The notes below the pieces were generated by a model. That model worked only from the letters and a program-made list of their open reading frames with translations, did no database searches and had not been told where the DNA came from. From NCBI RefSeq assembly GCF_963169125.1, contig NC_084794.1, positions 113,746,358-113,810,357 of the forward strand: a stretch of 64,000 bases of DNA. The letters run 5' to 3'. Source of the DNA: Humulus lupulus. Its lineage: Eukaryota > Streptophyta > Magnoliopsida > Rosales > Cannabaceae. Shown one piece after another: positions 21,820 through 34,662 of the stretch (position 1 is its first letter; every line of letters starts with the position of its first letter). A program made the position numbers and the translations under genes.

Positions 21820-24524
21820 TGTAATGCCCCAAATTTCCTAATAAGGTTTAGAACCTTGATTAGGAGGCCGGAAGGGCCATAATTGATTTATTATGATATT
21901 AAATGATTATATGCGTGTTAATGTGAATTATATTATTATATGATGGTAAATGCATGCATATGGGTTCATTTTTAATTATAAGGGCATTTTGGTAATTTGG
22001 CCCGTTGAGGGCGTGATTGTGTATTTTCATGCATGTGGGTGAATTATAAATAATACCACATTATATGTGGATTGGTTCGAGCCATTCAGCATGAGACGAT
22101 CATGGAATGCAAGTTTTTGGTCTAGTCATAACGGGATTAAGTTCGGGGCTCGGAGTGAGTCTCGGGGTAATTTCATGATTAGAATGTTGCCGGGAATTAG
22201 AGGGCAACGGGATATGAATTATTGGTGTTTGAGAATATTGAGAATAACGGGAATTGGAGGGTGTTAATTATAATTAACGAGATAGGCAGGAAAGGATGAT
22301 TTTACCCTTGGGAGTCTTTAGAAGCCTTTATTTGACCTAGGGGCAAAATGGTATTTTCACCCCTAAGATGTATATTAGCCTTTGAGTTTAGAAGGCTGTG
22401 GAATTGTTGAAAATAGAGCATCCTCATCTTCATTTCTTCTCTCCTTCCCATACACCATTTCTCCTCCTTCTTCCTTTCAATTTTTGAGAGCCAACTTGAG
22501 GTAAGAAGCTAGGAGATCAAAGGTGGGGGCTTAGGACTTTGGTTCAATCATTGAAGGGGGTCTAGATCAAGCTTGAGGTAAGGAAATTCAGCCATGAAAA
22601 TCTTAGATACTCAGTTTTTCCTTATGGTTTTTCAGTTGAGAATTTGAGGTGTTAGTGGTGGGGATTAATGGAAGTTTTTGTGTAAGTTTGAGTGGGTTTT
22701 GATGAGGGTGTGATGTAGATGAGGATTGGGGGTTGAATTTGATGTTTTGATAGTGTTTGGGATTGGTTTGGAGGTTTGTTTTTCAAGGGAAATCGCAGGG
22801 GAGAAGACCAGAAAAGTTTCTGGTCTGTTGATGGCGCCCCAGCGCTGCAGGGCTGAATTTGGGGCTCTCTGACTTTGGGGCAGCACCCCAACGCCACTAG
22901 GCAGCGCCCCAGCGCTAGTGTATTTTCCAGCAAGCTTATTTTAAGGCTCGGGGGTTGGTTGCTTTACCCCGTTTGGGTAGATTAAGAGTCCTGAGAGTGT
23001 GGGATGGATCCCGGAAGTGAGGTTTAGATTGTAAACTTTTTATGATTTATTTTATTGATGGGATTCCATATTTGGTTATGATTTGGTGACCGCTAAAGGA
23101 TCAAAGGATTGATCATTCTCAAGGGTCGTTCTTTTACTAGTTCTTGCTCGAACCTGAGGTAAGAAAACTGCACCCTGTGTATGTGTGACATGCATGGTTA
23201 TTATTGATGCATGATGGATTATTAAATGTGGCATGCATGATTATTGTTGAGGCATGTCAAGTGGTTAAATATGATGCATGTGATGCATGAGAAACATGTG
23301 ATTAGGACATGCTTTGTATATTGAGTATGATATTGTTCAGAGCTTGAGCCTCTGTGTTTATGCATGATCCTAATTGTGCTAGCAATTATTGAGTAAGCAT
23401 GCTAAGTGCCCCCTATTTGGATATTTGACATATGATATATGTTTGGTGGCATGGCTTACTTGTGTATGGCACTGACTTATTAGTCAGAATCGGCAATGGT
23501 GTCATATCCATCTATGAAGCTGTGATTTACTAGTCAAGTTCACAATGGGTTGAACACTGGTCGTGTTTTACTGACCTAAGAGTCAAAAATGGCATAGCGT
23601 CATGAACACCGAGCCAAATGAAGATTAGATCTAATCGATATTAGCGTTGAATGACTCATATGGGGTATTAATGCTGGACCGACCTGAAGGTTGGTGAAAA
23701 TTATAAGCGCTTGCCTAGTCTAAGACTAGTTACTAGAGCCAGGGCCTAAGGCCTAGGTGACTACTTGTCACATGGCTAGGAGGGTATGGGACCTCCGAGA
23801 TGGACTTATTAGTCATCTAATTGAGATGGACTTATTAATCATCTGACTGAGATGGACTTATCAGTCATCTGACCGAGATGAACTTATTAGTCATCTATCT
23901 TTTATCCAGGGCTATCTGCCCGATATGGTTACCGGAACCATCAGTGTTGAATCACTTATCTGATTGAGACTGACTTGATAGTCGTCCACTCAGGAGGGCA
24001 GGATTTTTTATCCTGGATACCCATTGTTACGTGAATTTGTTTGCCTGCTTGATTAGGGCTATATCTGCTAGGCATTTATCTTATGATTTGATGACATGTT
24101 ATTACTGTTCATGAGCATATTAAGTTTTCTTGCTGGGCTTCGGCTCACGGGTGCTATGTGGTGCAGGTAAAGGCAAAAGAAAGCTGGACCATCCTTGAGT
24201 TGGAGAGCTTAGGTGATGATGTGTACATATGCAACTGCTCGACCACCATGGCCGAGGTTTGAAGAGGAACTAGGGTTTAACCTTGTTTTGCCGATTAGAT
24301 CGGCCTGTTGTAAATATTTTCTTGTAATAGACTTTGAAATTATATTTTGGGATCCCAATGTATATATTAAACGTTCAAATGAAACGTTATGTTTTAACCA
24401 AAAATTTTAATCCCTAAACCGCTAATCATACTTAGTTACACGATTTTGGCCAAATGACTCGATTAGCGAGTTTAGCACTGTTTACAAGGCACGCCGTAAC
24501 GGTCCCTGGAGTTAGGGCGTTACA
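21820..24524 (+). mobile_element. Solo LTR C, Tekay-like, nested in element B
   Basis: 2705 bp from TGTAATGCCCC to GGGCGTTACA, with a perfect target duplication ACCAC (21815-21819 and 24525-24529). It is oriented opposite to B. Its ends and internal blocks place it in the same family as the LTRs of A. No internal coding region remains, so it results from LTR-LTR recombination. AGCGCT dyads are at 22841 and 22911. Confidence 0.93.
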
Positions 24525-24882
24525 ACCACTAATTTGAAATATAAGACCATCTCATGCTGAATAGCTCGAATATATCTCCATAATAATGGGATCTCATTCA
24601 TAACTCACATTATGCACCAAAATACACAAATATGCCCTCAACAGGCCAAATTATCAAAACACCCTAATAACCAAATGTGGACCCACATGCATGCATATAA
24701 CATCATATTATAATATAATTCACATAAACATGCACATAATCAATTAATGGAATAATTAAACAGTTATGGCCCTCCCGGCCTACTAATCCAGCCATTAAAC
24801 CGCATTAGGGATTTCGGGGCATTACAACTATCCCTCCTTACATAAATTTCATCCTCGAAATTTACCTGAACAGCTCGAGATA

Positions 24883-26496
24883 CTAATTCTGCATATCTAA
24901 CTCCAGCTCCCAGGTTGCTTCCTTGACCTTGCTATTCCTCCACAATACCTTAACCAAAGGTAACGTCTTATGCCTGAGGACCTTATCTTTTCTGTCAAGA
25001 ATCTGGATTGGCTGCTCCTCAAAGGAGAAATCTACCTCAAGCTCCAGATCTTCATAGCTCAAAATATGATTAACATAAGACACATACCTTCGAAGAGCTG
25101 AAACATGAAATACATTATGCACAGACGAAAATGCCGGTGGCAAGGCCAACCTGTAAGCCACCTGACCAATCATCTCCAGGATCTCAAATGGACCTACAAA
25201 CCTAGGGCTCAGCTTGCCCTTCTTCCCAAACCTTCTCACCCCTTTCCATGGTGAGACTCTAAGGAAGACATAGTCTCCCACTTGGAACTCCACGTTCCTG
25301 CGCTTGGGATCTGCATAGCTCTTCTGCCTACCCTGAGAAGCGAGCATCTGAGCTCTAATCTTCTCAATGGCCTCACTAGTCCTCTGAACTTCCTTAGGAC
25401 CCAAGTATCTCCTTTCACCTGTCTCATCCCAATGAATGGGAGATCTGCACTTCCTACCATACAACATCTCATAAGGTGCAACTCCAATGGTAGACTGATA
25501 AATGTTGTTGTAGGAAAACTCTATCAAAGGTAGATACTTACTCCAAGATCCACCAAAGTCCAGCACACATGCACGCAGCATGTCTTCCAATATCTGGATT
25601 GTCCTCTCAGATTTCCCATTTGTCTGAGGATGATAAGAAGTACTGAACTTCAACTGTGTCCCCATGGCCTTCTGTAAACTCCCCCAGAACTTGGAAGTAA
25701 AAGTAGGGTCACGATCGACCTTGGCGCTCCATGGAGGCGCATGATCTCTCCAACATAGAGTCTGCATACTGATTAACTGTATAAGTAGTCCTCACTGGCA
25801 AGAAGTGAGCTCACTTGGTGTAGCGATCCACTATCACCCAAATAGAATCATGCTGACCAATAGTCCTGGGTAAGCCCACCACGAAATCCATCGTGATGTC
25901 CTCCCACTTCCACTCTGGGATAACAAAGGCTGCAATAACCCTGCCGGCCTCTGATGCTCAGCCTTGATCTGTTGACATGTCAAGCACTTAGCCACATACT
26001 CTACTACATCTCTCTTCATCCCTGGCCACCAATACAACAGTCTCACATCCTGATACATCTTCGTGGTGCCTGGATGCAAAGAGTAAGGTGTAGTATGAGA
26101 TTCATCCATAATCTCTCGCCTCAATGCAGTGTCTAACGGAACACATATCCACCCCTTGTATCTCAACAAGCCTAACTCAGACACTGTATAATCTCTGGAT
26201 GCTCCAGCCAAAACATCCTCTCTGATCTTGATCAGTTGTGGATCACTCAACTGACCCTCCTTAATTCTCTCTAATAGTGTAGACTGTAGCGAAATATTAG
26301 CCAACTGGCCCACCAGCAACTCTATACCAGCTCTGGTCATATCATCTGCTAATTCTCTAGCTATCAGCCTCATACCATAAATCTGTCCCAGACCCTTCCG
26401 GCTTAAAGCATCAGCTACCACGTTGGTTTTTCCTGGATGATACAAAATCTCACAATCATAATTTTTTACTAACTCCAGCCAACGCCTTTGTCTCAT
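24883..26496 (-). pseudogene. Integrase and chromodomain-like C terminus of element B
   Basis: Frames 25834-26496 and 24883-25767. The first carries the zinc-binding part ([19 protein letters not shown]). The second carries the end of the DDE core (YHPQTNGKSERTIQ, with the catalytic Glu in SERT), a GPF-type module (FVGPFEILEMIGQVAYRLALP) and a C-terminal LVKVLW...EATWE stretch typical of chromodomains in Tekay-type elements. Integrase joins the cDNA to the host genome, and the chromodomain guides target choice. A frameshift near 25955 separates the two frames and the middle of the core is scrambled. Confidence 0.85.
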
Positions 26497-26498
26497 AT

Positions 26499-27143
26499 TC
26501 AGATCTTTCTGGGTGAAGAATACTTTAGGCTTTTATGGTCTGTATAGATCTCACACTTCTCCCCATAAAGATAATACCTCCATATCTTTAAAGCAAAGAC
26601 CACAACCGCCAACTCTAAATCATGAGTGAGATATCTCTTTTCATAATCTTCCAACTGACGAGAAGCATAAGCAATTACCTGCTCTGACTGCATCAGAACA
26701 CAACCCAAACCCTGATGAGAAGCATCACAATAAATCACAAACTTCTCCTGATCTGTCGGAAGACTCAAAATCGGAGCTGTAATCAATCTCTGCTTCAGTT
26801 CCTGGAAGTTGTTCTCACATTTATCTAACAACACAAATTTCCAACTCTTGCATGTCACCTCAGTCAATGTAGTAGCAATCTTTGAGAACCCTTCCACGAA
26901 ACGCCTATAATAATCTGCCAATCCAAGGAAACTTCTAACCTCAGAAGCATTCTTTGGCCTTGGCCAATCTCTGACCACTTTAATCTTTGCTGGATATACC
27001 TTAATCCCCTCCTTACTGACAATGTGCCCAAGAAAGGACACCTGAGATAACCAGAACTCACATTTCTTAAACTTTGCAAATAATCTGTGTTCCCTCAGTC
27101 TCTGTAGAACTAACCTCAGATGATGCTCATGCTCTGACTCAGA
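26499..27143 (-). pseudogene. RT thumb and RNase H of element B
   Basis: After the TAG at 27144-27146 the frame continues with SESEHEH, then (27041 on) [28 protein letters not shown] and the RNase H segments [28 protein letters not shown]. RNase H removes the RNA strand during reverse transcription. The frame breaks near 26515, just after TDHKSLKY. Confidence 0.85.
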
Positions 27144-28184
27144 CTAAGAATATACCAGAATATCATCGATGAAGACAATCACAAACTGGTCTAGATAATC
27201 CTTGAATACTCTGTTCATCAGATCCATAAAAGCAGCAGGGGCATTAGTCAATTCAAAAGACATGACTAAGAACTCATAATGCACATACCTGGTACGAAAA
27301 GCAGTATTCAGTATGTCTCCCTCCTTGACCCTCAACTGATGATAACTAGAACGAAGGTCGATCTTTGAGAATACCTTCTTACCTTGCAACTGATCGAACA
27401 TATCATCTATCCTTGGCAAAGGATACTTGTTCTTGATTGTTAGCTTATTCAGTTCTCTGTAATCAATACACATTCTCAGAGAACCATCCTTCTTTTTCAC
27501 AAATAGAACTGGCGCACCCCAAGGTGAGAAACTAGGTCTGATAAAACCCAAATCCAACAGTTCTTGCAATTGTACTTTTAAATCTTTTAACTCAGCTGGG
27601 GCCATTATGTACGGTGCTCTAGAAACTGGCTCCGTTCCTAGTGCCAGTTCTATCACGAACTCAATTTCTCTATGCGGTGGCAACCCTGGCAAATCTTCTG
27701 GAAACACATCCAGGAATTCACAAACAAGTCTGGTCTCTTCTAGTCTCACTGCCACGACCTGAGTGGTATCAACCACAATGGCCAAGAATTCAATGCAACC
27801 TCCTTGCAATAGATCCCTAGCCCTCAATACAGAAATAATAGGTATGCGAGGTCCATGCACAGTACCAACAAACACAAAAGGATCCTCACCTTCAGGCTCA
27901 AAGGTGACCATCTTCCTTCTGCAATCAATGGTTGCCCCATACTTTGCCAACCAATCCATACCCAATATCATATCGAAGTCAGTCATAACCAACTCCATCA
28001 AATCCACTAATAATTCTTTGCCCTCCAATGTCACTGGCAAAGATCTGACCCATCTCCTGGATACCACTAACTCTCCAGTGGGTAACAAAGTTCCAAACCC
28101 CACAGCATAAAAATCACAAGGTCTACACAGTCTATCAATAATACTACTAGCAACAAAGGAATGTGTAGCACCAGAATCAATCAA
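27144..28184 (-). pseudogene. Protease and reverse transcriptase of element B
   Basis: The protease motif is [10 protein letters not shown] at the start and MILGMDWL further on. The RT follows with [36 protein letters not shown], and FIDDILVYS at 27147-27173 (catalytic Asp pair). A TAG replaces the next codon, ending this 346-codon frame. The aligned sequence after it is clearly coding, so this is one point mutation in an otherwise long pol frame. Confidence 0.9.
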
Positions 28185-28249
28185 TACATTATAAGGGGTT
28201 CCAGCACTAAGAAGCTGACCTGTAACAACTGAGGGAGAAGCCTCAGCTT

Positions 28250-29384
28250 CTGCTTATGTTAATGCGAACACTTGAGCTGGGGCCGAGCTGTCTGCTTTAT
28301 TGGGTTCTTCTTTTCTTGCCTTAGGGAAATCCTTCTTAAGATGACCCACTGCTTCACATGAGAAGCAGGCCCTTACTCTACACTCCCCCAAATGATGCCT
28401 CTTGCATCTAGAGCACTCAGGATAAGACTTCTAGGCTTCACTACCACCTGGACGACCCATTGAAACACCACGGGGTCGCCTATCAGGACCTGGAACTGGG
28501 AAGGTGTCAGGAACCTTCCTCTTCTGATCAATGGGACCTCCAACCTTACCAGAACGCATAAATGGAGGACATGTCCTCCTGAACTCCTTTCTGGCTGCAC
28601 TGTCATGCCAGATCTTGTTTTCTGCACTCTCAGCTGTGAGTGCCTTCTCAACCACCTGTGCATAGGTAGTAACCCTAGCCACAGTGGTGATACGTACATC
28701 ACGGGCTAATATGGGCTGTAGCCCCTGAAGAAATCTCTCTCTTCTGGTCCCATTAGTGGGCACCAGCTCCATGGAAAATTTCGCCAAACGATCAAATTTC
28801 AAGGCATACTCAGTGACTGACAAACCTCCTTGAAGTAGCCTAATAAATTCCTCAGCCTTTGCCACCCTGATGGCATCATTGTAGTATTTCTCGTTGAATA
28901 GAGTTTGAAACTCTTCCTAACTCGGGGCATTAACATTTCTGGTCTGGGTAATAACCTCCCACCAAATCTAGGCATCCTCCCGAAACATATAAGTGGCACA
29001 AGCCACCCTCTCAGTACCAGTCACCCTCATGAAATCTAGGATGGTGGTAATCATACTCATCCACTGCTCTGCCTTGGCAGGATCTACACTGCCCTCAAAT
29101 ACTGGAGGTTTCTGCTTCCTGAACCTTTCATAGAGAGGTTCCCATTTATTTCCAACCCTAGGCAGCTGCCCAGCTACTCCCACTGCAGGTTCTTGTTGTT
29201 GTCTCAGGAGACGAAGTTCTTCCCCCTGTCTCAACACTGTAGCCTGCAGATCGTTAATCATCTGCTGCCAATTTACAGGAGCTGGCTGTGGAATCTATCC
29301 TTAGTCATTTTCTTGACCCTGATTGTTATTATTCTGGCCTTGATCACTCTGGCCAGCTGACATATCTGTCTGCCCTGGATTCAT
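28250..29384 (-). pseudogene. Gag of element B with two zinc knuckles
   Basis: An ATG at 29384 (minus) begins MNPGQTD and soon meets TAA and TAG. The capsid-like part follows (29261-28968, WEPLYERFRKQKPPVFEGS; 28865-28431, LLQGGLSVTEYALKFDRLAKF). Two knuckles are at about 28350-28430: CSRCKRHHLGEC, then CFSCEAVGHLKKDFP, where the expected last Cys is Phe. Gag packages the element RNA. Frameshifts lie between the segments. Confidence 0.8.
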
Positions 29385-29810
29385 TCTTCTTACTGATACC
29401 TTGCTGAAACAATGATCAATACGGCCAGTCAGGTAGTAATAACTAAACCTCTTGCCACCTTACGGTCCAAGAACAAGCAGACAATTATCATATTCCACAG
29501 TCATACAATTATACAAGCAGATACATGTTTATAGCATTTAGCACTTAGCATGTATCACATAATAGTTCATAAACAACAATACTAATAAGTACGTTCCAGC
29601 AATCTCAGTACTATTTAGCACACAGTTGCTGAGGATATAATATTCAAGGCACAGGTTTAACATGATGTCTCATACATACAAGTAAAGCATACATACTATA
29701 TTTAATCAATTATACATATAACCATATAAATAGTTACCAAACTATGAGTCGAGCTTGACTTCAGTGATGTGTGTACATGCCCAGCTAGTCTACAGGAACC
29801 CTAACCATGG

Positions 29811-29825
29811 CACGCTCTGATACCA
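29811..29825 (-). other. Initiator-Met tRNA primer site of element B
   Basis: On the minus strand TGGTATCAGAGCGTG follows the end of the 5' LTR (29829). TGGTATCAGAG is the classical initiator-methionine primer site of Tekay and many other LTR elements. Confidence 0.9.
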
Positions 29826-29828
29826 AGT

Positions 29829-32206
29829 TGTAACACCCTGGTTACCGAAGAACAGTTACGGTGAACCGGAAATTTAACTCGCTACTCGAGTCCTTTGGTT
29901 AAAAACGTGCTTCTAAGTGTTATTAACAAGCTAAGGTGGAAAACCAATCAAAAGGAAAGGATATATTTTATTTAATGCTTAAAACTGTTCACGGGCCCAT
30001 AAAAAACATTTACAAGTTATTTACAACTCAAAACGGTCATTACTGTTTAAATTTACAACCCGCCGACCTAGGCGGCAAGAATAGGGTAAACCCCCAAGTT
30101 CCTCTGAGAACTCATTGGCCGTGGTGGTCAAGCGGTCGCATATGTACACAACACCACCTAAGCTCTTCACTCAAGGCTGGGTGAGCTTTTCTTTCCCTTT
30201 ACTTGCACCACATAGCACCCATGAGCCAAAGCCTAGCAAGAAAACACAATATAGCATGAATATAGTATCAACAATGATCATAATCATCATTCAGGACTCT
30301 CAGTCCAAAACAGATGAGTGACAGTCACAAAAGTCACTAAGGTGGGTTCTGTTCCCTCTAGCCATGTGACAATAGGGTCACCGGGGGCTTAACAAATAAG
30401 TGGTGGGTTCCGTTCCCTATAGCCATGTGACGATAGGGTCACCGGGGCTTAACAAATAAGTGAACCTTTCACTAGCTTAAACAGGATAGGTGCATGATGA
30501 CTAGTCACCAACATAACCTACCTCATGACCATAGAGTCATAACCATGGGATTCCGCTCCCTAGCCATGTGACAAGCAGTCACCTAGGCCTTTGGCCCTGG
30601 CTCTATGTAACTAGTCTTAGACTAGTAAAGCGCTTATAAGTTTCATCGACCTTAGGGTCGGTCCTGCATTCATGCTTTAGAGTCATTCAACGCTGATATT
30701 GATTAAATCTAAACTTTAATCGTCCCTGCGTTCAGGACGCTTATGCCGTTTCTGACTCTCAGGTCAGTAATATGCGACCAGTGTCGTCCTTGACTAATCA
30801 GTGCCGTACACAAGTAAGCAAGCTCTGCTAAGCATTTAATATGCAATCGTTGTCCACATTTATCAACCAACATGCCTCAACAATAATTATGCATTTCATA
30901 TACACAGGGTGCAGTTTTATTACCTCTGATTCGAGCGAGAATGAATAAAAGAACGATCCCTGAGAACGATCTGACTTTTAGCCCTTTAGCGGTCACCTAG
31001 TCATAACCAAATATAGCATACCATCAATAAAATGAACAACAAAGGTTCCCAAACCAAGATCTAGCCTCCGGGACATCAATCCCCACTAATTCGAGTAGTA
31101 GGAACAATCCCGAGGCCTAAAACCAAGTTTACGAGGCCTAAACACTCAAATGGCCTCAAAACCACTCAAGAGTCGTGGCCCTATCACCTTGAGCTGCGGC
31201 CCCCAGCCACACCAGAAGCAAGGGCCGTGGCGCCCCATACCCAGGGCCGCGGCGCCCAGCAAGGCCAAAATGCTCCACCTGCTTCTTCGAGCTAGGGCCG
31301 CGGCGCCCAAGAACCGGGCCGCGACCCCCAACCCAGAACCAGTCAAAACTCGAACTCCTTCATCCCAAACCCTCCAAAAACATACCTAAACACTTCAAAA
31401 TCCAAAAATCAAAGTTCCCAAAGGTCCCAATGATCCAAAACCATCAAATCCCGAGGCTCAAACGAACCAAAAACTCAACGATTCACAAAACCCAATTCGA
31501 AGCTTAGAAACTCTAAAAACTTAAAACTTAGATTACCTTTGATTGGGTTGTTTCTCGTCAAATCCTTCGATCAAGAAGCTTATAATCTTTCCTAGGATCG
31601 CTATGCCTCGATCCTCATTTGATTCCGACTCCTAGAACTCGAGATTTCTTCGAAAATGCCTCGAACGGTAAAATGAACTAACGGGAAGAGAGAAAGGGTT
31701 TTCTAACGTATAGTTCTATCTGACAAGCTACTTCAAGCTTAAGTATCCTCAAATAAAACCTAGGGCTCGGGGTCCCAAAAACACCCCCGGGAACATTATA
31801 GTCAAAACCTCCAGAATTTCTGCATGATCTCAATAACTCCCAATTTATCATCAAATAACATTCTCATTACTCAATATCCCAATAAAAGACCCCTTTATGA
31901 CAAAACCGCTAATTTGAAATATCAGACCGTCTCATGCCGAATAGCTCAAATATATCTCCATAATAATGGGATCTCATTCATCACTCACATTATGCACCAA
32001 AATACACAAATATGCCCTCAACGAGCCAAATGATCAAAACACCCTAATAACCAAATGTGGACCCACTTGCATGCATATAACATCATATTATAATATAACT
32101 CACATAAACATGCATATAATCAATTAATGGCATAATTAAACTGTTATGGCCCTCCCGGCCTACTAATCCAGCCATTAAACCGCATTAGGGATTTCGGGAC
32201 ATTACA
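29829..32206 (-). mobile_element. 5' LTR of element B
   Basis: 2378 bp, TGTAACACCC to GGACATTACA. A GC-rich block at 31165-31330 repeats GGGCCGCGGCGCCC-like dyads. Several frames on both strands inside the LTR are not genes. Confidence 0.9.
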
Positions 32207-32211
32207 TAGGC

Positions 32212-33100
32212 AATCACTTTTCCCTGTCACTGAGGTGTCATAACAACCCACTAATTGGTTTTGATCTGTAAGAAGACTCAGAACTTTCCACAAAGTACAT
32301 ATATAATATCCTGCCTCGTCCAAGGAAACTTCTGCCCTCAAAGGCGTTCCTTGACCTTGGAAAATCTCCACAGAGAATATATCACAACACCATCGATCAA
32401 GACGATCACAAATCCAATTCGGATAATCTTTGAATACTCTGTTCATCTAATCCATAAAAACAACTTGGCATTAACCCAATCCTCAAAACATAACTCAACA
32501 CTCTCAGGGCCCTTGGAGAATACCATCTTACTCAATAGCTGAGTCGTCTTACCATTTTTCTTAATTCATTCAATACAGTACCCTAGACCTGATTCCGTCT
32601 CTGGCACCAATCTAATCACCATTCATCTCTTTATGTAAAGGTAACCCTGGAAAATCCCCTAGAAATCCATCCAGAAACTCACAGACTAATCCAGTCTGTC
32701 CTGATCCCATTGGCATGACCTAAGTGGTATCCACCACACTAGCTAAGAGTTCTATGCATCCTCCTGCAATAGATCTCTAGCTCTAAATACAGATGTCATA
32801 AGCATACAAAATTCATGCACAGTGCCAACTATCACAAGGGTTTCCCACTCTCAAACCTAAGAGTTACTATCCTTTCCTTGTAATCTAGTGTTGCCACACA
32901 CTTGGTTAACCAATCCATATCTAGGATCATACTGAAGTCAGTCATAACCAACTTTATCAAACAACTGATGAGTCTTTTACACCATAACCTAACTCATCAT
33001 AATATAATCATGCAATCTGCGTAACAAGTCTATGCTTCTCTAGATGTAACAAGAAAATAACAACATGGCACCAAAATCAGTCAGCACAATACAAGAATCA
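32212..33100 (-). pseudogene. RNase H/RT/protease remnants of element A
   Basis: This continues element A after B's target duplication. [10 protein letters not shown] (minus, about 32410-32446) matches [10 protein letters not shown] of B's RT. Protease-like stretches follow at 32650-33000. Large internal parts of RT are deleted and no long frame survives. Confidence 0.65.
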
Positions 33101-33103
33101 GAT

Positions 33104-34201
33104 CTAGAAAGATGACCTGCCTCCCCCTGACGAACTAGCCTCAGCCTCAGTCTCAGACTCTGACTGCATTGGAACGAACACTCGAGTTGGAGTCGATCTA
33201 TCCATCCCCTTTTGCTCATCTGTACCTCGCCTTGGGAAATCCCTCATGAAATGCCCAACTATTCCACATAAGAAACATGCCTTTGCTCGGCATTCTCCCA
33301 GATGACATCTCTTACACTGAATGCATTTTGGATAAGTCCTCCATTTCTTATTCTTGCTCGCTTTAATAAATGGAAATGTCACTACTTGAGTACTACACTC
33401 TCCAGCACCCTCCTTTATAATCTAATTTCCTGTGCTCTCAATAGCAAAAGCCTCCCCTACCACCTGAGCGCAGGTAGAGGTTTAATGCATTTGGGCAACT
33501 CTAATGCCCTGAGCTACTCTGGGATTCAATCCCTGGATAAACCTTTCCTTCTGAGCTACATCTGTGGGTACCATATCAAAAGAAAACTTGGCCAACCCAT
33601 CAAATCCATTAACATACTCGGTTACTGCTGCATTGCCTTGAACTAGGTTCATAAACTCATTCATCTTAGCAATCTGGGCTGCATCATAGTAATATCTTTC
33701 ATTAAATAGCTGCCTAAATTATTTCTAGTCCATCACAACTGTGTCTCATGTCTGGGATACCACTTCCCATCATGTTCGGGCATCACCCCGCAATACATAT
33801 GTAGCACAGATCACCCTCTCGTGACCTACCACCCCCATACTATCGAGGGTGGAACTAATCATGCCTATCCATTGCTCAGCTCTGAATGGATCTAGGCCTC
33901 CCTCAAAGACTGGAGGGTAATACTCCTGGAATCTTCCACAGAGAAATTCCCATCTGTTCTCAACCCTAAGATGAGCCAAAACTAGTGCCACTCCTGCCAT
34001 AACAAAGGAAGAGGTGTTCCTCGACAGGTTCCGCTGTTGCTTCAAACACCTGATCTCTTCCTCTTGCCTCTGCAATCTTAATTGCATATCGGTAAACACC
34101 TGCTGGAAATTATGAGAGGTAGGTGAAGAACTCAAACCCTGGCGGTAATTCCCAGCCCCGGTATAACCACCACCATGCCTCATTATCTGCCTTGGATACA
34201 T
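33104..34201 (-). pseudogene. Gag of element A
   Basis: Frames 33770-34201 (N-terminal and capsid part: WEFLCGRFQEYYPPVFEGG, AEQWIGMIS), 33482-33664 (NLVQGNAAVTEYVNGFDGLAKF) and 33104-33382 (knuckles CIQCKRCHLGEC and CFLCGIVGHFMRDFP) align piece by piece with gag of B, on the minus strand. The second knuckle again ends in Phe instead of Cys. Frameshifts separate the parts. Confidence 0.8.
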
Positions 34202-34408
34202 ACCTGCTGATTGAATCTGAAGTCAATAACTTGATCCATTAAACATGATGAGCATATCAAAAGCTTTCCCCATGGGAACAATCTTACCACACTACATTCA
34301 CAAACCACTGCAGTGCTGAAAACATGCCCATGGCATTTGTTCATCAATTCATAACCCCAACTCTTCCAACATACATACCATGCCTCCAACTCCAGCATGC
34401 AATTATCA

Positions 34409-34436
34409 CACACACACACATATATATATATATATA
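34409..34436. repeat. Microsatellite (CA)n(TA)n
   Basis: A run of CA dinucleotides passes into a run of TA dinucleotides, in the leader between gag and the primer site of element A. Confidence 0.9.
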
Positions 34437-34643
34437 AATTCACGGAGCATGTAATCATATAATCACATTAATAGTCAAGAGCCAGGCATCTCATGCTCCC
34501 TAATACAATGTGCAGGTAAAGCATTTACAATCTATTTATGCAGTTAAGCACATAATTACAGAAATAGTTACCATTCCCTGAGTGAAGCTACTTTAGTGAC
34601 GAGTGTACATGCCCAGCTTGTCTTCAGGAACCCTTAACCTTGG

Positions 34644-34658
34644 CTCGCTCTGATACCA
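34644..34658 (-). other. Initiator-Met tRNA primer site of element A
   Basis: On the minus strand TGGTATCAGAGCGAG lies four bases inside the 5' LTR boundary at 34663. It is the same primer type as in element B. Confidence 0.88.
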
Positions 34659-34662
34659 AGTT

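Larger units (their letters stand above)
19748..24826 (-). mobile_element. 3' LTR of element B, split by solo LTR C
   Basis: The halves 19748-21819 and 24525-24826 together match the right LTR (29829-32206) closely over their whole length, including the two-copy 60-bp repeat at 20267-20386. The polypurine tract follows at 24827-24841. Confidence 0.9.
19748..32206 (-). mobile_element. Full-length Tekay-like element B (with nested LTR C)
   Basis: Flanked by a perfect 5-bp target duplication TAGGC (19743-19747 and 32207-32211). 3' LTR 19748-24826 (including a 2.7-kb insertion), internal 24827-29828, 5' LTR 29829-32206. It contains an initiator-Met primer site, gag, protease, RT, RNase H, integrase and a C-terminal chromodomain-like region, all on the minus strand and all decayed. 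It sits in the RNase H region of element A. Confidence 0.92.

Noticed and set aside
31146..31389. Ala/Arg-rich frames on both strands
   Set aside because: They arise from the GC-rich dyad block of the B LTR; the copy in the other LTR (21080-21332) has different frames.
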